Positions 1 through 7,675 of a DNA stretch of 64,000 nucleotides are shown piece by piece (positions within the stretch are counted from its first letter, which is position 1; each line of letters starts with the position of its first letter). The notes below the pieces were generated by a model. It was not told the origin of the DNA, searched no databases, and worked only from the letters and a program-made list of their open reading frames with translations. Position numbers and translations under genes: made by a program. The DNA is from Bacillota bacterium (GTDB taxonomy: Bacteria; Bacillota_A; Clostridia; Lachnospirales; Lachnospiraceae): the NCBI GenBank assembly GCA_023407175.1, contig JAEYMU010000053.1, forward strand, positions 558,001-622,000, given 5' to 3'.

Positions 1-215
1 ATTTTACTCTTAGAGGACTCCTGACCGTCCGTTTGATTGCCCTTATCCCCAAGACATTCTTTGATGCAATCCGAGACACTCTCCCTGAGGATTGCTTTCA
101 TTTCCTTCTCTATCACCTCGACATGCCCCCTTATATTTTCTGGAAGGAGCAGCATAAACGCCTCCTTCTCAAGCTTCCTTGCCTCTTTCATCTTATCTGC
201 AAATTCATGGTTCAT
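1..215 (-). CDS. Hypothetical protein downstream of ArsA-like ATPase (partial, 3' end outside window)
   Basis: A reading frame on the minus strand starts at the ATG at 215-213 and runs off the window edge. It is too short inside the window to be obvious as an ORF. The start overlaps the stop of the upstream ArsA-like gene in an ATGA arrangement, and GAGGAGG lies just upstream inside that gene, so the two are translationally coupled. About 71 residues are visible. They are charged and probably helical (many Lys and Glu), with two Cys in a segment reading SVSDCIKECLG. No family is recognised. The tight coupling suggests a partner or accessory of the ATPase, which is inference. Confidence 0.7.
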   Translation of the reverse strand, partial: MNHEFADKMKEARKLEKEAFMLLLPENIRGHVEVIEKEMKAILRESVSDCIKECLGDKGNQTDGQESSKSK

Positions 216-1399
216 AGGGATGCCTCCTCTCTTTCCTTTACAAATTTAATTTTCAGTATCTGCTCTTCAAATTTAGCCGAAGCAATCGAAAAGCTTCTTA
301 GGGTATTGGGAATTGGTATATTCCTTTTAAAATTACCGATTTTTATAATGACATCTGTTCCCGACTGATGCAGCTCAATCCCTTCCTTATCCGCACAGGG
401 CAAATATAAACGAAGCAGATATCCGTCCTGCGTCATTTCATAGGTTTCTCCCGAGGCTTCCTCCCTTATATCAAATAGATCCTGCTGATTAAGAACATCG
501 GTACAGATTTTGTCGATGGCCTCCATCCCGCAGATATCGGTATCATACCACCGGACATAATGAAGTCTGTTGCCTGTAAATACACTCTCCAGCTCGCTGA
601 TATAGTCCTTTTGAATATCCAGCCACTCCTCAAAAAAAGGATTGTCAATATCCGCCGGAAGAATACGATTGATGAAGACGGCATCCACCAGGTAATTATA
701 AAGATTCATGTACATATAATTACGCTTTGTCTCTTCCACCACCATCTTCTCCGGTATGGTAACCAGCCGGACAGAGGTTACCTTTCTATTCTTAAGAAGC
801 TCCTGGAGCTGTATCAGTCTCATATACATTTTCTCTATATCACTCATTGCAGCCTTATTCGGAAGCTCTACCTGAAAGAACTTCTTTGATACCGGAGCAA
901 GTGCCCGCACCGCCAGCTTCCCAATCGGAAAAAATTTCTCCATATACCAGGACATCAATTCCGGAAACTTAAGCAGGGACAGGGTCTCTCCCGTCGGAGC
1001 GCAGTCCACAATAATTCTCTCATACTCTCCCCCCTCATAGATATCCAGCAGCTTTAACAGGGAAAAAAGCTCCTCCATTCCTGGAATCATCATAATATCC
1101 TCCTGGCTGCTGTCACCCATACCGGTGGAAGCAACCAGCTTTTGAAAAGCCCCCATAATATTGCTGTAATCCTTTTGCATTACATAATCCGGATCAATCT
1201 CCAGCACGTCCAGATACTGTGATATTGCTGTAATCTCCCTGCCGAAGGACCGTTCAAATAAATCGCTTAAATTATGTGCCATATCCGTGCTGACCAGCAG
1301 CGTCTTCTTTCCTTCCTTCTCCGAGCTTCTGGCATGGGCTGCCGCAATGGTCGTCTTACCTACCCCGCCCTTGCCGGTAAAAATCAAAATTCTTCCCAT
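212..1399 (-). CDS. ArsA/Get3-family ATPase with C-terminal Hsp20-like domain
   Basis: A 395-residue cytosolic ATPase of the ArsA/GET3 family. The N terminus carries the deviant P-loop GKGGVGKTT (residues 9-17), and an STDMAHNLSDLF segment (about 38-49) matches the switch I region of the family. IIVDCAPTGETLSLL is the switch II aspartate region. The last ~70 residues look like the all-beta Hsp20-like domain found at the C terminus of bacterial ArsA homologues. Arsenite-pump ATPases are usually two fused copies; this is a single copy, closer to Get3-like forms, so a role in arsenite export is not shown. No ArsB, ArsR or ArsC gene is nearby. GGAGG precedes the ATG. It overlaps the downstream gene by 4 bp and lies 102 bp downstream of a MarR gene. 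Confidence 0.85.
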   Translation of the reverse strand: MGRILIFTGKGGVGKTTIAAAHARSSEKEGKKTLLVSTDMAHNLSDLFERSFGREITAISQYLDVLEIDPDYVMQKDYSNIMGAFQKLVASTGMGDSSQEDIMMIPGMEELFSLLKLLDIYEGGEYERIIVDCAPTGETLSLLKFPELMSWYMEKFFPIGKLAVRALAPVSKKFFQVELPNKAAMSDIEKMYMRLIQLQELLKNRKVTSVRLVTIPEKMVVEETKRNYMYMNLYNYLVDAVFINRILPADIDNPFFEEWLDIQKDYISELESVFTGNRLHYVRWYDTDICGMEAIDKICTDVLNQQDLFDIREEASGETYEMTQDGYLLRLYLPCADKEGIELHQSGTDVIIKIGNFKRNIPIPNTLRSFSIASAKFEEQILKIKFVKEREEASL

Positions 1400-1420
1400 A
1401 TTATATCCTCCTTAATTCCA

Positions 1421-1430
1421 TATTCGAATA
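1421..1430. promoter_or_regulatory. Operator-like palindrome TATTCGAATA upstream of the ArsA-like gene
   Basis: A perfect 10-bp palindrome about 20 bp upstream of the ATPase start. Its TTCGAA core recurs in GTTCGAAC (2021-2028), upstream of the adjacent MarR gene. Two sites with the same core, each just upstream of a gene in the pair, suggest that the MarR protein controls both. Seen: the palindromes. Inferred: binding. Confidence 0.4.
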
Positions 1431-1462
1431 GTTCTTATATCGAAGTATTTGTTTCAATATTA

Positions 1463-1486
1463 GCTGCCATATAATAGGATGGCAGC
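1463..1486. terminator. Hairpin between MarR and ArsA-like genes
   Basis: GCTGCCAT and ATGGCAGC form an 8-bp perfect stem with an 8-nt loop, just downstream of the MarR stop on the minus strand. The following minus-strand bases are only weakly T-rich, while the other side has TGTTTTT, so the direction of termination is unclear. It may partly separate the MarR and ArsA-like transcripts. Confidence 0.4.
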
Positions 1487-1501
1487 CTGTTTTTACATTT
1501 A

Positions 1502-1996
1502 TTATTCAATTTCTATTTTCTTAAGCTTGGACTTTTGCTTGGCCTCCTGTCTGCGGCTATGCTCCGTTGCCAATACCTTAATTCCCTTATCAACCGTTTG
1601 AAAAATCAACTGTGTCTCCGAGGCTGAGAGGCTTTCCAGAATTAAGCTTCCATAATGCAGAAACTCCTTCATAATGCTTTGGATGCAGCTCTTGCCCTCT
1701 TCTGTCATGCTGATGGTAACAATTCTTTTATCCGAAGCATTTCTCTCTCTTATAACAATCCCCCGCTTCTCCATGCGGGCCACAATCCCGGTTGCCGTAT
1801 TCAGGGGCACACCGATATAATCGGCAATCTGTGTCATATTAACTTCACTCTGGCGGTAAAGTAAAAGCAGAACAAAAAGCTCGTTCTTGGAGCAATCCAT
1901 CAGAATATTCTGCCAGGTCTGCGCTGAAAATAACAGCTTTATTTTGTCAATATATTGAAAAATAATATCTTCCAGATTATAAATTTCCTGCTCCAT
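1502..1996 (-). CDS. MarR-family transcriptional regulator
   Basis: A 164-residue winged-helix regulator. The region reading LLYRQSEVNMTQIADYIGVPLNTATGIVARMEKRG (about 47-81) is the helix-turn-helix of the MarR fold, followed by the wing (RNASDKRIVTISMTEEGK). The C terminus is lysine-rich (QEAKQKSKLKKIEIE). It is the first gene of a minus-strand set with the ArsA-like ATPase. TTCGAA-core palindromes at 2021-2028 and 1421-1430 flank it and are candidate operators, suggesting autoregulation plus control of the ATPase. The ligand is unknown. Confidence 0.85.
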   Translation of the reverse strand: MEQEIYNLEDIIFQYIDKIKLLFSAQTWQNILMDCSKNELFVLLLLYRQSEVNMTQIADYIGVPLNTATGIVARMEKRGIVIRERNASDKRIVTISMTEEGKSCIQSIMKEFLHYGSLILESLSASETQLIFQTVDKGIKVLATEHSRRQEAKQKSKLKKIEIE

Positions 1997-2020
1997 TACC
2001 TCACTCCCGATTACTTCTTC

Positions 2021-2028
2021 GTTCGAAC
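2021..2028. promoter_or_regulatory. Operator-like palindrome GTTCGAAC upstream of MarR gene
   Basis: An 8-bp palindrome 25 bp upstream of the MarR start codon, sharing the TTCGAA core with the site at 1421-1430. Candidate autoregulatory site. Confidence 0.4.
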
Positions 2029-2071
2029 TAATTTCATTCTATGCCCGAAGTATAGAAATGTCAAGCAATTA

Positions 2072-2108
2072 TTTTTAAAAAGGCAATGGGCCAAGCCCAC
2101 TGCCTTTT
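2072..2108 (-). terminator. Rho-independent terminator of the small HTH gene
   Basis: A stem of about 14 bp (AAAAGGCAATGGGC with its near-complement, one mismatch, loop CAA). It is followed on the minus strand by a T run. It lies between the end of the 87-residue HTH gene and the MarR gene. Confidence 0.7.
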
Positions 2109-2239
2109 CTAGAGTGATTAAAAATCAAACACCTCTAATATTCTTTTCAAAACGACCATCCCCTTTCAAATCTAATCTGACCGGTCATCCTTATTATCCC
2201 ACAGACCTCACAAAATGAATAGGCAAAGAACGGCTATAC

Positions 2240-2503
2240 TTATTTTTTCCTGTATATGATTTTCTTAATGGTGTCCTCACTAAGATGGAACCTCTCTGCC
2301 AATTCCATAACGGATAAACCCTCTTCAAACAAGCCCTGGATTATTTTATTCCTTTGATCCAACAGCTCTCTTGCACCGCTCTTTTGTCCCCAGCCAGCCT
2401 TATTTCCCTGCTTGGGAATATAAATCAGGCTTCCCTCCACATACTTTTGAATCTCCTCTAACAGGCGGGCTGGCAATACCTCTGAACCTTTCCTGTAATC
2501 CAA
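2240..2503 (-). CDS. CD3324-type small HTH protein (Mor-activator-like)
   Basis: A complete 87-residue protein. The N-terminal half has the pattern EVLPARLLEEIQKYVEGSLIYIPK, characteristic of the CD3324 family of small clostridial proteins. The C-terminal half holds a helix-turn-helix (GLSVMELAERFHLSEDTIKKIIY). It probably binds DNA, but targets are unknown. GGAGGG precedes the ATG at good spacing. It is transcribed alone, divergently from the WYL regulator, with a terminator downstream. A short overlapping frame with its own strong RBS starts upstream at 2561. Confidence 0.8.
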   Translation of the reverse strand: MDYRKGSEVLPARLLEEIQKYVEGSLIYIPKQGNKAGWGQKSGARELLDQRNKIIQGLFEEGLSVMELAERFHLSEDTIKKIIYRKK

Positions 2504-2726
2504 TATTTCTTCCCTCCAAAATGAATCGGTTACCTTGAAACTTACAATCTAAGCTCTTCATGTAAGCCCACCTCCTTAAATTTATTTTAGTAAAGTATAC
2601 CATAGTTCCGGAAAATAGAAAAGAGAAAAAGGATTTGCTATTTCCTCTGTTTTCTGCCGGAAATGCATGATAAAATAAAATACGGGACAAGCAACAGTCA
2701 CAAACACTCTGACATGGAGGAAGTAT

Positions 2727-3647
2727 ATGAAAATTGACCGTTTACTGGGAATAACCATATATTTGTTAAATCATAAAAAAGCAAGCTCCCAGGTATTAGC
2801 AGAACAGTTTGAGGTATCTGTCAGAACCATATTGCGGGACATTGATACCCTGTGTATGGCAGGAATTCCTGTTATATCAACCTACGGTGCCGACGGCGGC
2901 TACGAAATTCTTGATACCTTTCAGATGGAACGCCAAATTGCCGGAAATATGGATTATACCTATATTATAACTGCCCTGCAGGGCTTTGCCAGTGCCTATC
3001 CAAATAAAGAATTGGATTCCACCCTGGAAAAGCTCCAGGCTGTATCAGCCAAAAGCTCACCGGCTGTGGTTTTGGATTTTGGCATTCTAAGGGAAAGGGA
3101 AAATATCAATCATAAGCTCTCCCTTCTGGAGCAGGCCATTCGGGGCAAATGCACCGTTACATTCTCCTATACGAATTCGGATAACGTAAAAAAGGATTAT
3201 GAGGTTGAGCCCGTCGCTTCCATGTATCAATGGTATAGCTGGTATTTACTCTGCTATTATCCGAAATATAAGGATTACCGCACCTTTAAATTAAACCGTA
3301 TGGAGCAGATATCAGTGACCGGCCAAAAAAACAGCCGGGAGCATAATACGGCCGAGGCCAGGGCTTTGTGGGAAAAGCAGGCCGACAACCGGAGATACCT
3401 CCACATCCGGCTGCTTTGCTCCGGCGAAATCAGAATAAAATGTCAGGAATATCTGAACGGCAGGATAGAACGTGAATTTGAAAACGGTGATTTTCTGTTT
3501 TCCTTCTCGGTTCCTGAGAAGGAACAGTTCTGGTTTGGTACACTTTTATCCTTTGGCAATAAGGCCCGGGTACTTGAGCCCGAGGAGCTGAAACACAGAA
3601 TTTTGAGTACCTGTCAGGATATTTTCGATCAATATAAAAATGTATGA
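2727..3647 (+). CDS. WYL-domain transcriptional regulator (YafY type)
   Basis: A 306-residue regulator. Residues 1-60 form an HTH_11 winged helix (DRLLGITIYLLNHKKASSQVLAEQFEVSVRTILRDIDTL), then a linker. The WYL domain spans about 130-220 (YSWYLLCYYPKYKDYRTFKLNRM contains the WYL-type core), followed by a C-terminal extension. GGAGG precedes the start. A TGACA-N6-TGTCA inverted repeat overlaps its own stop codon (3645-3660), upstream of the acetyltransferase gene, and may be its operator. Confidence 0.85.
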   Translation: MKIDRLLGITIYLLNHKKASSQVLAEQFEVSVRTILRDIDTLCMAGIPVISTYGADGGYEILDTFQMERQIAGNMDYTYIITALQGFASAYPNKELDSTLEKLQAVSAKSSPAVVLDFGILRERENINHKLSLLEQAIRGKCTVTFSYTNSDNVKKDYEVEPVASMYQWYSWYLLCYYPKYKDYRTFKLNRMEQISVTGQKNSREHNTAEARALWEKQADNRRYLHIRLLCSGEIRIKCQEYLNGRIEREFENGDFLFSFSVPEKEQFWFGTLLSFGNKARVLEPEELKHRILSTCQDIFDQYKNV

Positions 3648-3660
3648 CATACAGCTGTCA
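3645..3660. promoter_or_regulatory. Inverted repeat TGACA-N6-TGTCA between WYL regulator and GNAT gene
   Basis: Perfect 5-bp half-sites separated by 6 bp, overlapping the stop codon of the WYL gene and 74 bp upstream of the next start. Inverted repeats of this kind are common beside WYL-type regulators. Operator function is inferred. Confidence 0.35.
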
Positions 3661-3733
3661 CCCTTCCTTTGCTAATATACTCCTGTAAGAATAATAAAGG
3701 AGTGCAGCCAAGCTGCGCAGGAAGGATGGAACT

Positions 3734-4282
3734 ATGTATCATATCTATAAGAGTTGTCCTGTATTGGAAAATGAATTGGTCACATTAAGACTGACCAGGG
3801 AGGAGGATACTCCCGCACTGTTAAACTGCTACAGCGATGAGAAAGCCGTTCCCTATTTTAACGCCGACAATTGTCTGGGGGATACCTTCTATTACATCAC
3901 GGAGGAACGCATGAAGCAGACGGTTGACTTCTGGCAATTCAGCTATGAGTCAAAGCAATTTGTCCGCATGACAATCCTTCTAAAGCAAACCAGGGAAATC
4001 ATCGGCACTGTTGAAATGTTCAACCGTGGAGCCGCTCCCTTTTACGGTGTACATGGGGTTCTACGTCTGGATGTCATGAGTAAATATGAAAGAGAGGATA
4101 TCCTAAGCGCTGTTGTTCAATTGGCCAATCAGCATTTCTATCAGGAATTCGGTGTTGAATGGATTGTTACAAAGGCAATTATACCGGCAACAGTGCGCCG
4201 GGAAACTCTTACAAAGCTCGGATATATTCCCTTGAAGGATTTTGCACTGAAGGATTATTACGGGAGACCGGAGGAGGAATGA
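3734..4282 (+). CDS. GNAT-family N-acetyltransferase
   Basis: A 182-residue protein of the RimJ/RimL-like acetyltransferase type. The opening CPVLENELVTLRLTREED is typical. The central beta-strand region RMTILLKQTREIIGTVEMFN and the later VLRLDVMSKYEREDILSAVVQLANQHF correspond to strands around the acetyl-CoA site. The usual Q/RxxGxG/A pyrophosphate loop is not clear (KYEREDI instead), so activity is less certain than the fold. It follows the WYL regulator by 86 bp. Confidence 0.65.
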   Translation: MYHIYKSCPVLENELVTLRLTREEDTPALLNCYSDEKAVPYFNADNCLGDTFYYITEERMKQTVDFWQFSYESKQFVRMTILLKQTREIIGTVEMFNRGAAPFYGVHGVLRLDVMSKYEREDILSAVVQLANQHFYQEFGVEWIVTKAIIPATVRRETLTKLGYIPLKDFALKDYYGRPEEE

Positions 4283-4357
4283 ACTGTAATTAGCTGTTCA
4301 CAAACCTGCCGATGTGCCTTATAATAGACATAATCGTAAATCAGAAGGAGAATCAGC

Positions 4358-5212
4358 ATGGTTGAAATATACCGTAAGAATGAATATGAAACAAATGAGA
4401 TGGTATCAAAATCAATACGCTTCCTTTTTATCTTCATTATAATCATAGGGGCGTTCTGCTGGCTTCATATCTTTGATGTATCCGCCTATCTCATAAACGG
4501 CTTTATCCTGCTTTCCGTCATTCCCATGCTGCTTCCGTCCGTTCTGGTGGATTTACTGCACATCTGCAAGCCCTGGGTAAAATATGTATTAATGCTCTGT
4601 GTCATTATAGTGACCGGAGTAGCCTATGTTATCTTTACCTTTCAGGTAATTATGATATTTCTTCTTCCGGCCATATTATCGGTAATCTATCTGGATCAAA
4701 AGCTTTTCCTGTTCTCCGGAGCTGCCATGTGCATTAATATCCTTTTGTCCCATCTTATTACAGGCTATCATTTATTTATGCCCTGGATTGAACCCTTTTC
4801 CGGTGTCAGGTCCATTCTGCTGTACGGTGCGTTGCCGCGCATCCTGCAATACCTGTGCTGCTCGTTACTGCTCTACCTGCTGAGCAAACGGTATCTGGGC
4901 TTCCTGGACAGTTGCCGGCACATTATTGAAGCTGAAGACAAAAAAACAGGCCAGGAAAACCAGACCAGTCAGAAGGAAGAATTAACGAAAATACTAAGCC
5001 TGCTTACAGGACGGGAAACCGAGATATTTGCCCTGCTGGTACAAGGATACACTAATACCCAGATTTCCAATCAGCTATATCTTTCCCTGGGCACTGTAAA
5101 AAATTACATCTCAATACTCTATGACAAGCTGGATACCAGGGACCGGACTGCACTGATTATCAAATTCGGCCCCTATTACCGTAATTACGGCCCAGGTAAT
5201 GATCGCTTATAA
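4358..5212 (+). CDS. Membrane-anchored LuxR-type transcriptional regulator
   Basis: 284 residues. The N-terminal ~190 residues hold about six hydrophobic segments (for example LFIFIIIIGAFCWLHIFDV and VLMLCVIIVTGVAYVIFTF). A charged linker follows, then a C-terminal LuxR/GerE HTH (LTGRETEIFALLVQGYTNTQISNQLYLSLGTVKNYISILYDKL, about 222-265). This architecture suggests a membrane sensor that binds DNA directly. AGAAGGAG precedes the ATG. Four phased direct repeats lie just downstream (5244-5324), before the metalloprotease gene, and may be its binding sites. Confidence 0.8.
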   Translation: MVEIYRKNEYETNEMVSKSIRFLFIFIIIIGAFCWLHIFDVSAYLINGFILLSVIPMLLPSVLVDLLHICKPWVKYVLMLCVIIVTGVAYVIFTFQVIMIFLLPAILSVIYLDQKLFLFSGAAMCINILLSHLITGYHLFMPWIEPFSGVRSILLYGALPRILQYLCCSLLLYLLSKRYLGFLDSCRHIIEAEDKKTGQENQTSQKEELTKILSLLTGRETEIFALLVQGYTNTQISNQLYLSLGTVKNYISILYDKLDTRDRTALIIKFGPYYRNYGPGNDRL

Positions 5213-5243
5213 ACAGGACGATTAAAAACTTAATTTCCTGGGT

Positions 5244-5330
5244 TATCGACTTTTATTACCATCTTATAGCTGTTTATTACCTTGGCAATCAGCTTTTATT
5301 ACTATAGTAATGGCTTTTAGTTACCGCAGT
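5244..5330. repeat. Four phased direct repeats upstream of the metalloprotease gene
   Basis: TTTATTAC or a close variant begins at 5252, 5273, 5295 and 5316, so the period is 21-22 bp (two DNA turns). A weaker TAT/AAT-GC stretch precedes each copy. Phasing like this is typical of sites read by regulators binding side by side on one face of DNA. The array ends about 65 bp before the 5389 start. Confidence 0.5.
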
Positions 5331-5388
5331 CACTACAAAAAATCCGCCTCCTGCTGCATAATGAAACAAAAATGCAGGAGGTAATCTA

Positions 5389-6156
5389 ATGAAAATTCGT
5401 AAAATCATCAAAATCAGCTTACTGGCGGCTGCCATAGTTTGTGCCATCCTAATCGTTAATTTCATCCCTGCCTGGAATTTAGAAACAAGGCATATGCAGG
5501 TATATGAAGGAGAACGGGTTAATGTACATTATGAAAGGGAGGCAGCGGCTGCCTCGGATGTCTTTGCGCTGGCGCAGGACCGGGCAGCCGGCCTGTCGGA
5601 TAAATTAGGCATCTCCTCCGATAAGAAAATCAACATCTATATCTATGACCACCAATCCGCCATGCAAACAAAGAAATATGGCTTCATCGCCCCTCTGCTC
5701 GGTTTGGATTGGTATATTGGTGACAATATCGGAACAAATGTCCTGTTGACCTCACCCGCCAATCCTGGCAAGGTACATAATTATAACAATAATAAATATG
5801 CCGTTCTTCATGAAATGGTACACGCCTACATCAGTGAGCTAAATCCCCATATCAGCCTTTGGCTGACCGAAGGAACCGCCTTGTATTTAACCAATGGCGA
5901 ACCCTTTTATAAGGAATATTTGTCCCGGCATAAAATTCCTTCCCTATCTGCGATAAAAACTACAAACCCTGTTAAGTTTGCAAATATAGGCGGCTATCAG
6001 CTGGCGAATACCTACATCGAATATCTTGATGCGGCCTATGGCTGGGATAAGGTTTTGGAATTAATCCGTACGGAAAATTATAAGAAATCCCTGGGGAAGA
6101 CGCAGCAAAGGATTTATGCGGAATGGATTGCCTATCTGGAGAACTACCGCCAATAG
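5389..6156 (+). CDS. Membrane-anchored or secreted gluzincin-type zinc metallopeptidase
   Basis: 255 residues. An N-terminal Lys/Arg-flanked hydrophobic segment (about 8-27) is a signal anchor or signal peptide. The zinc motif HEMVH places ligands at His141 and His145 with Glu142 catalytic, and the downstream WLTEGTA gives the third ligand Glu161, the gluzincin pattern seen in peptidase MA-like proteins. It likely acts outside the membrane. The substrate is unknown. It follows the membrane LuxR gene and phased repeats, so it may be that regulator's target. Confidence 0.7.
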   Translation: MKIRKIIKISLLAAAIVCAILIVNFIPAWNLETRHMQVYEGERVNVHYEREAAAASDVFALAQDRAAGLSDKLGISSDKKINIYIYDHQSAMQTKKYGFIAPLLGLDWYIGDNIGTNVLLTSPANPGKVHNYNNNKYAVLHEMVHAYISELNPHISLWLTEGTALYLTNGEPFYKEYLSRHKIPSLSAIKTTNPVKFANIGGYQLANTYIEYLDAAYGWDKVLELIRTENYKKSLGKTQQRIYAEWIAYLENYRQ

Positions 6157-6270
6157 GCTTTTCTGCTTTTGATTATATTGGGCTGAAAAAATCATAAATA
6201 AATTTCAATTATCCCTTATACTTAACCTGTGCTACGGACAGAATATTTTTACAAAAAAGGAGCCCAAGCC

Positions 6271-7665
6271 ATGGAATGGACAAAAAGGATGGAGCAGGTT
6301 TTAGATTACATTGAAGAGCACTTAACCGAGCCGGTTGATATGGATGAGATCGCCAGAATTGCCTGCTGCTCCAGCTATAATTTTCAAAGAGTTTTTTCCT
6401 TTTGTATGGAGCTTCCACTTGCCGAGTATATAAGAAACAGACGGTTGAGCCAGTCAGCCCAGGATTTATGTAAAACCGATATGAGAATACTGGATATTGC
6501 ATTTAAGTATGGCTATGACTCACAGGAGGCTTTCTCCAGGGCTTTTTTCAAATTTCACGGTGTAACGCCGAAGCAGGCAAGAAATGCTTGTACTCTGCTT
6601 AACTACTGTCCAAAGGCAACATTATTAGGTAAGGAGAGCGAAATACCCATGCAAAATGAAATATCTGATTATATTCTGACCAGAAGGCCCTCGTCAGAAC
6701 GCCTTAAAAACAAAGCTCCAAGTCCGATAACCTTGAATTTTCCCGTATCTATGTGGACCTACATGGAATATATGGGGCAGAATGTGAATACTATGCAGAC
6801 CTACACCCTATTAGCCACTCTATGCGGGGATGCTTATCATGCCGGTCTGGCCCTGACAAAAAAAGAGGGCATTCTCACTGCTTTAAAGGAATTCGGCTAT
6901 CCCTGTGCCATATATTCCACCAAACAAAAAAATTATAACTATCTGCCGGAAGCCGAGCTAAGGCAACGTATCCTGCAGGAAATCACAGACAACAACAGGC
7001 CTGTAATTGCGGTAAACATGGTAGATTGCTGTTTTGGCGGTGTTATTACGGGGTTTAAGGCTCATGGTAATTGTCTGTTAAATTGGGGTTATTTCCCCTT
7101 TGATTTCTCAGATAATCCCGAGCCAATCATAACCGAATGCTGGGATTGGTATGAAAAAACAGAGCGGGTTATTTTTATCGGGGACCCTGCCACCTCCATA
7201 AATTTAAGGCAGCTTTATATAAATGGCTTAAAAAGGGCATCTGAATATCTTGGAACTTCGGCGGCCTTAAGGACCGAAGCCTTCTTTCAGGATTGGAAAA
7301 ACCAGTTAATCAACTATGAACCCCTCCTTGATCATGATTATACCTTAATCGATCCGATGTGGTGTGATTACGCTGAAAAAAGGTTTTACGCAGGACAATT
7401 CATGCTGCAGCTTAGAGCCTATCTGCCGGAACAGGAAGCAAAGCTGATCGAATTGTGGCATATACTGGGTGAAAGGATTAATAGTATCATGTATGAATAC
7501 ATCGCCAAGGTAGAGCTAAAGCCGGGAGACGAGATAGGAAAGCACAATATCATCAAGCTACAGGACACAGTCACCAGAAAGGAAATGTGTGAGCTTGTGA
7601 GCCAATGTGAGAGAGCAGAGCGCAAGGCCGCCGATATTCTGGAGGATATAGCCAGAGCCTATTAA
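6271..7665 (+). CDS. AraC-family HTH fused to a BtrH/cysteine-peptidase-like C-terminal domain
   Basis: 464 residues from the ATG after AAAGGAG. Residues 1-105 are a double AraC HTH (EQVLDYIEEHLTEPVDMDEIARIACCSSYNFQRVF and FKYGYDSQEAFSRAFFKFHGVTPKQAR). Unusually, the HTH is N-terminal. The remaining ~350 residues contain a stretch with HAGLALTKKEG, NRPVIAVNMVD and HGNCLLNWGYF that resembles BtrH N-terminal/C39-like papain folds, then a helical tail. The C-terminal assignment is tentative. It may sense or process a small molecule or peptide. It converges on the M28 peptidase gene with a 10-bp gap. Confidence 0.75.
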   Translation: MEWTKRMEQVLDYIEEHLTEPVDMDEIARIACCSSYNFQRVFSFCMELPLAEYIRNRRLSQSAQDLCKTDMRILDIAFKYGYDSQEAFSRAFFKFHGVTPKQARNACTLLNYCPKATLLGKESEIPMQNEISDYILTRRPSSERLKNKAPSPITLNFPVSMWTYMEYMGQNVNTMQTYTLLATLCGDAYHAGLALTKKEGILTALKEFGYPCAIYSTKQKNYNYLPEAELRQRILQEITDNNRPVIAVNMVDCCFGGVITGFKAHGNCLLNWGYFPFDFSDNPEPIITECWDWYEKTERVIFIGDPATSINLRQLYINGLKRASEYLGTSAALRTEAFFQDWKNQLINYEPLLDHDYTLIDPMWCDYAEKRFYAGQFMLQLRAYLPEQEAKLIELWHILGERINSIMYEYIAKVELKPGDEIGKHNIIKLQDTVTRKEMCELVSQCERAERKAADILEDIARAY

Positions 7666-7675
7666 CAATATAATT

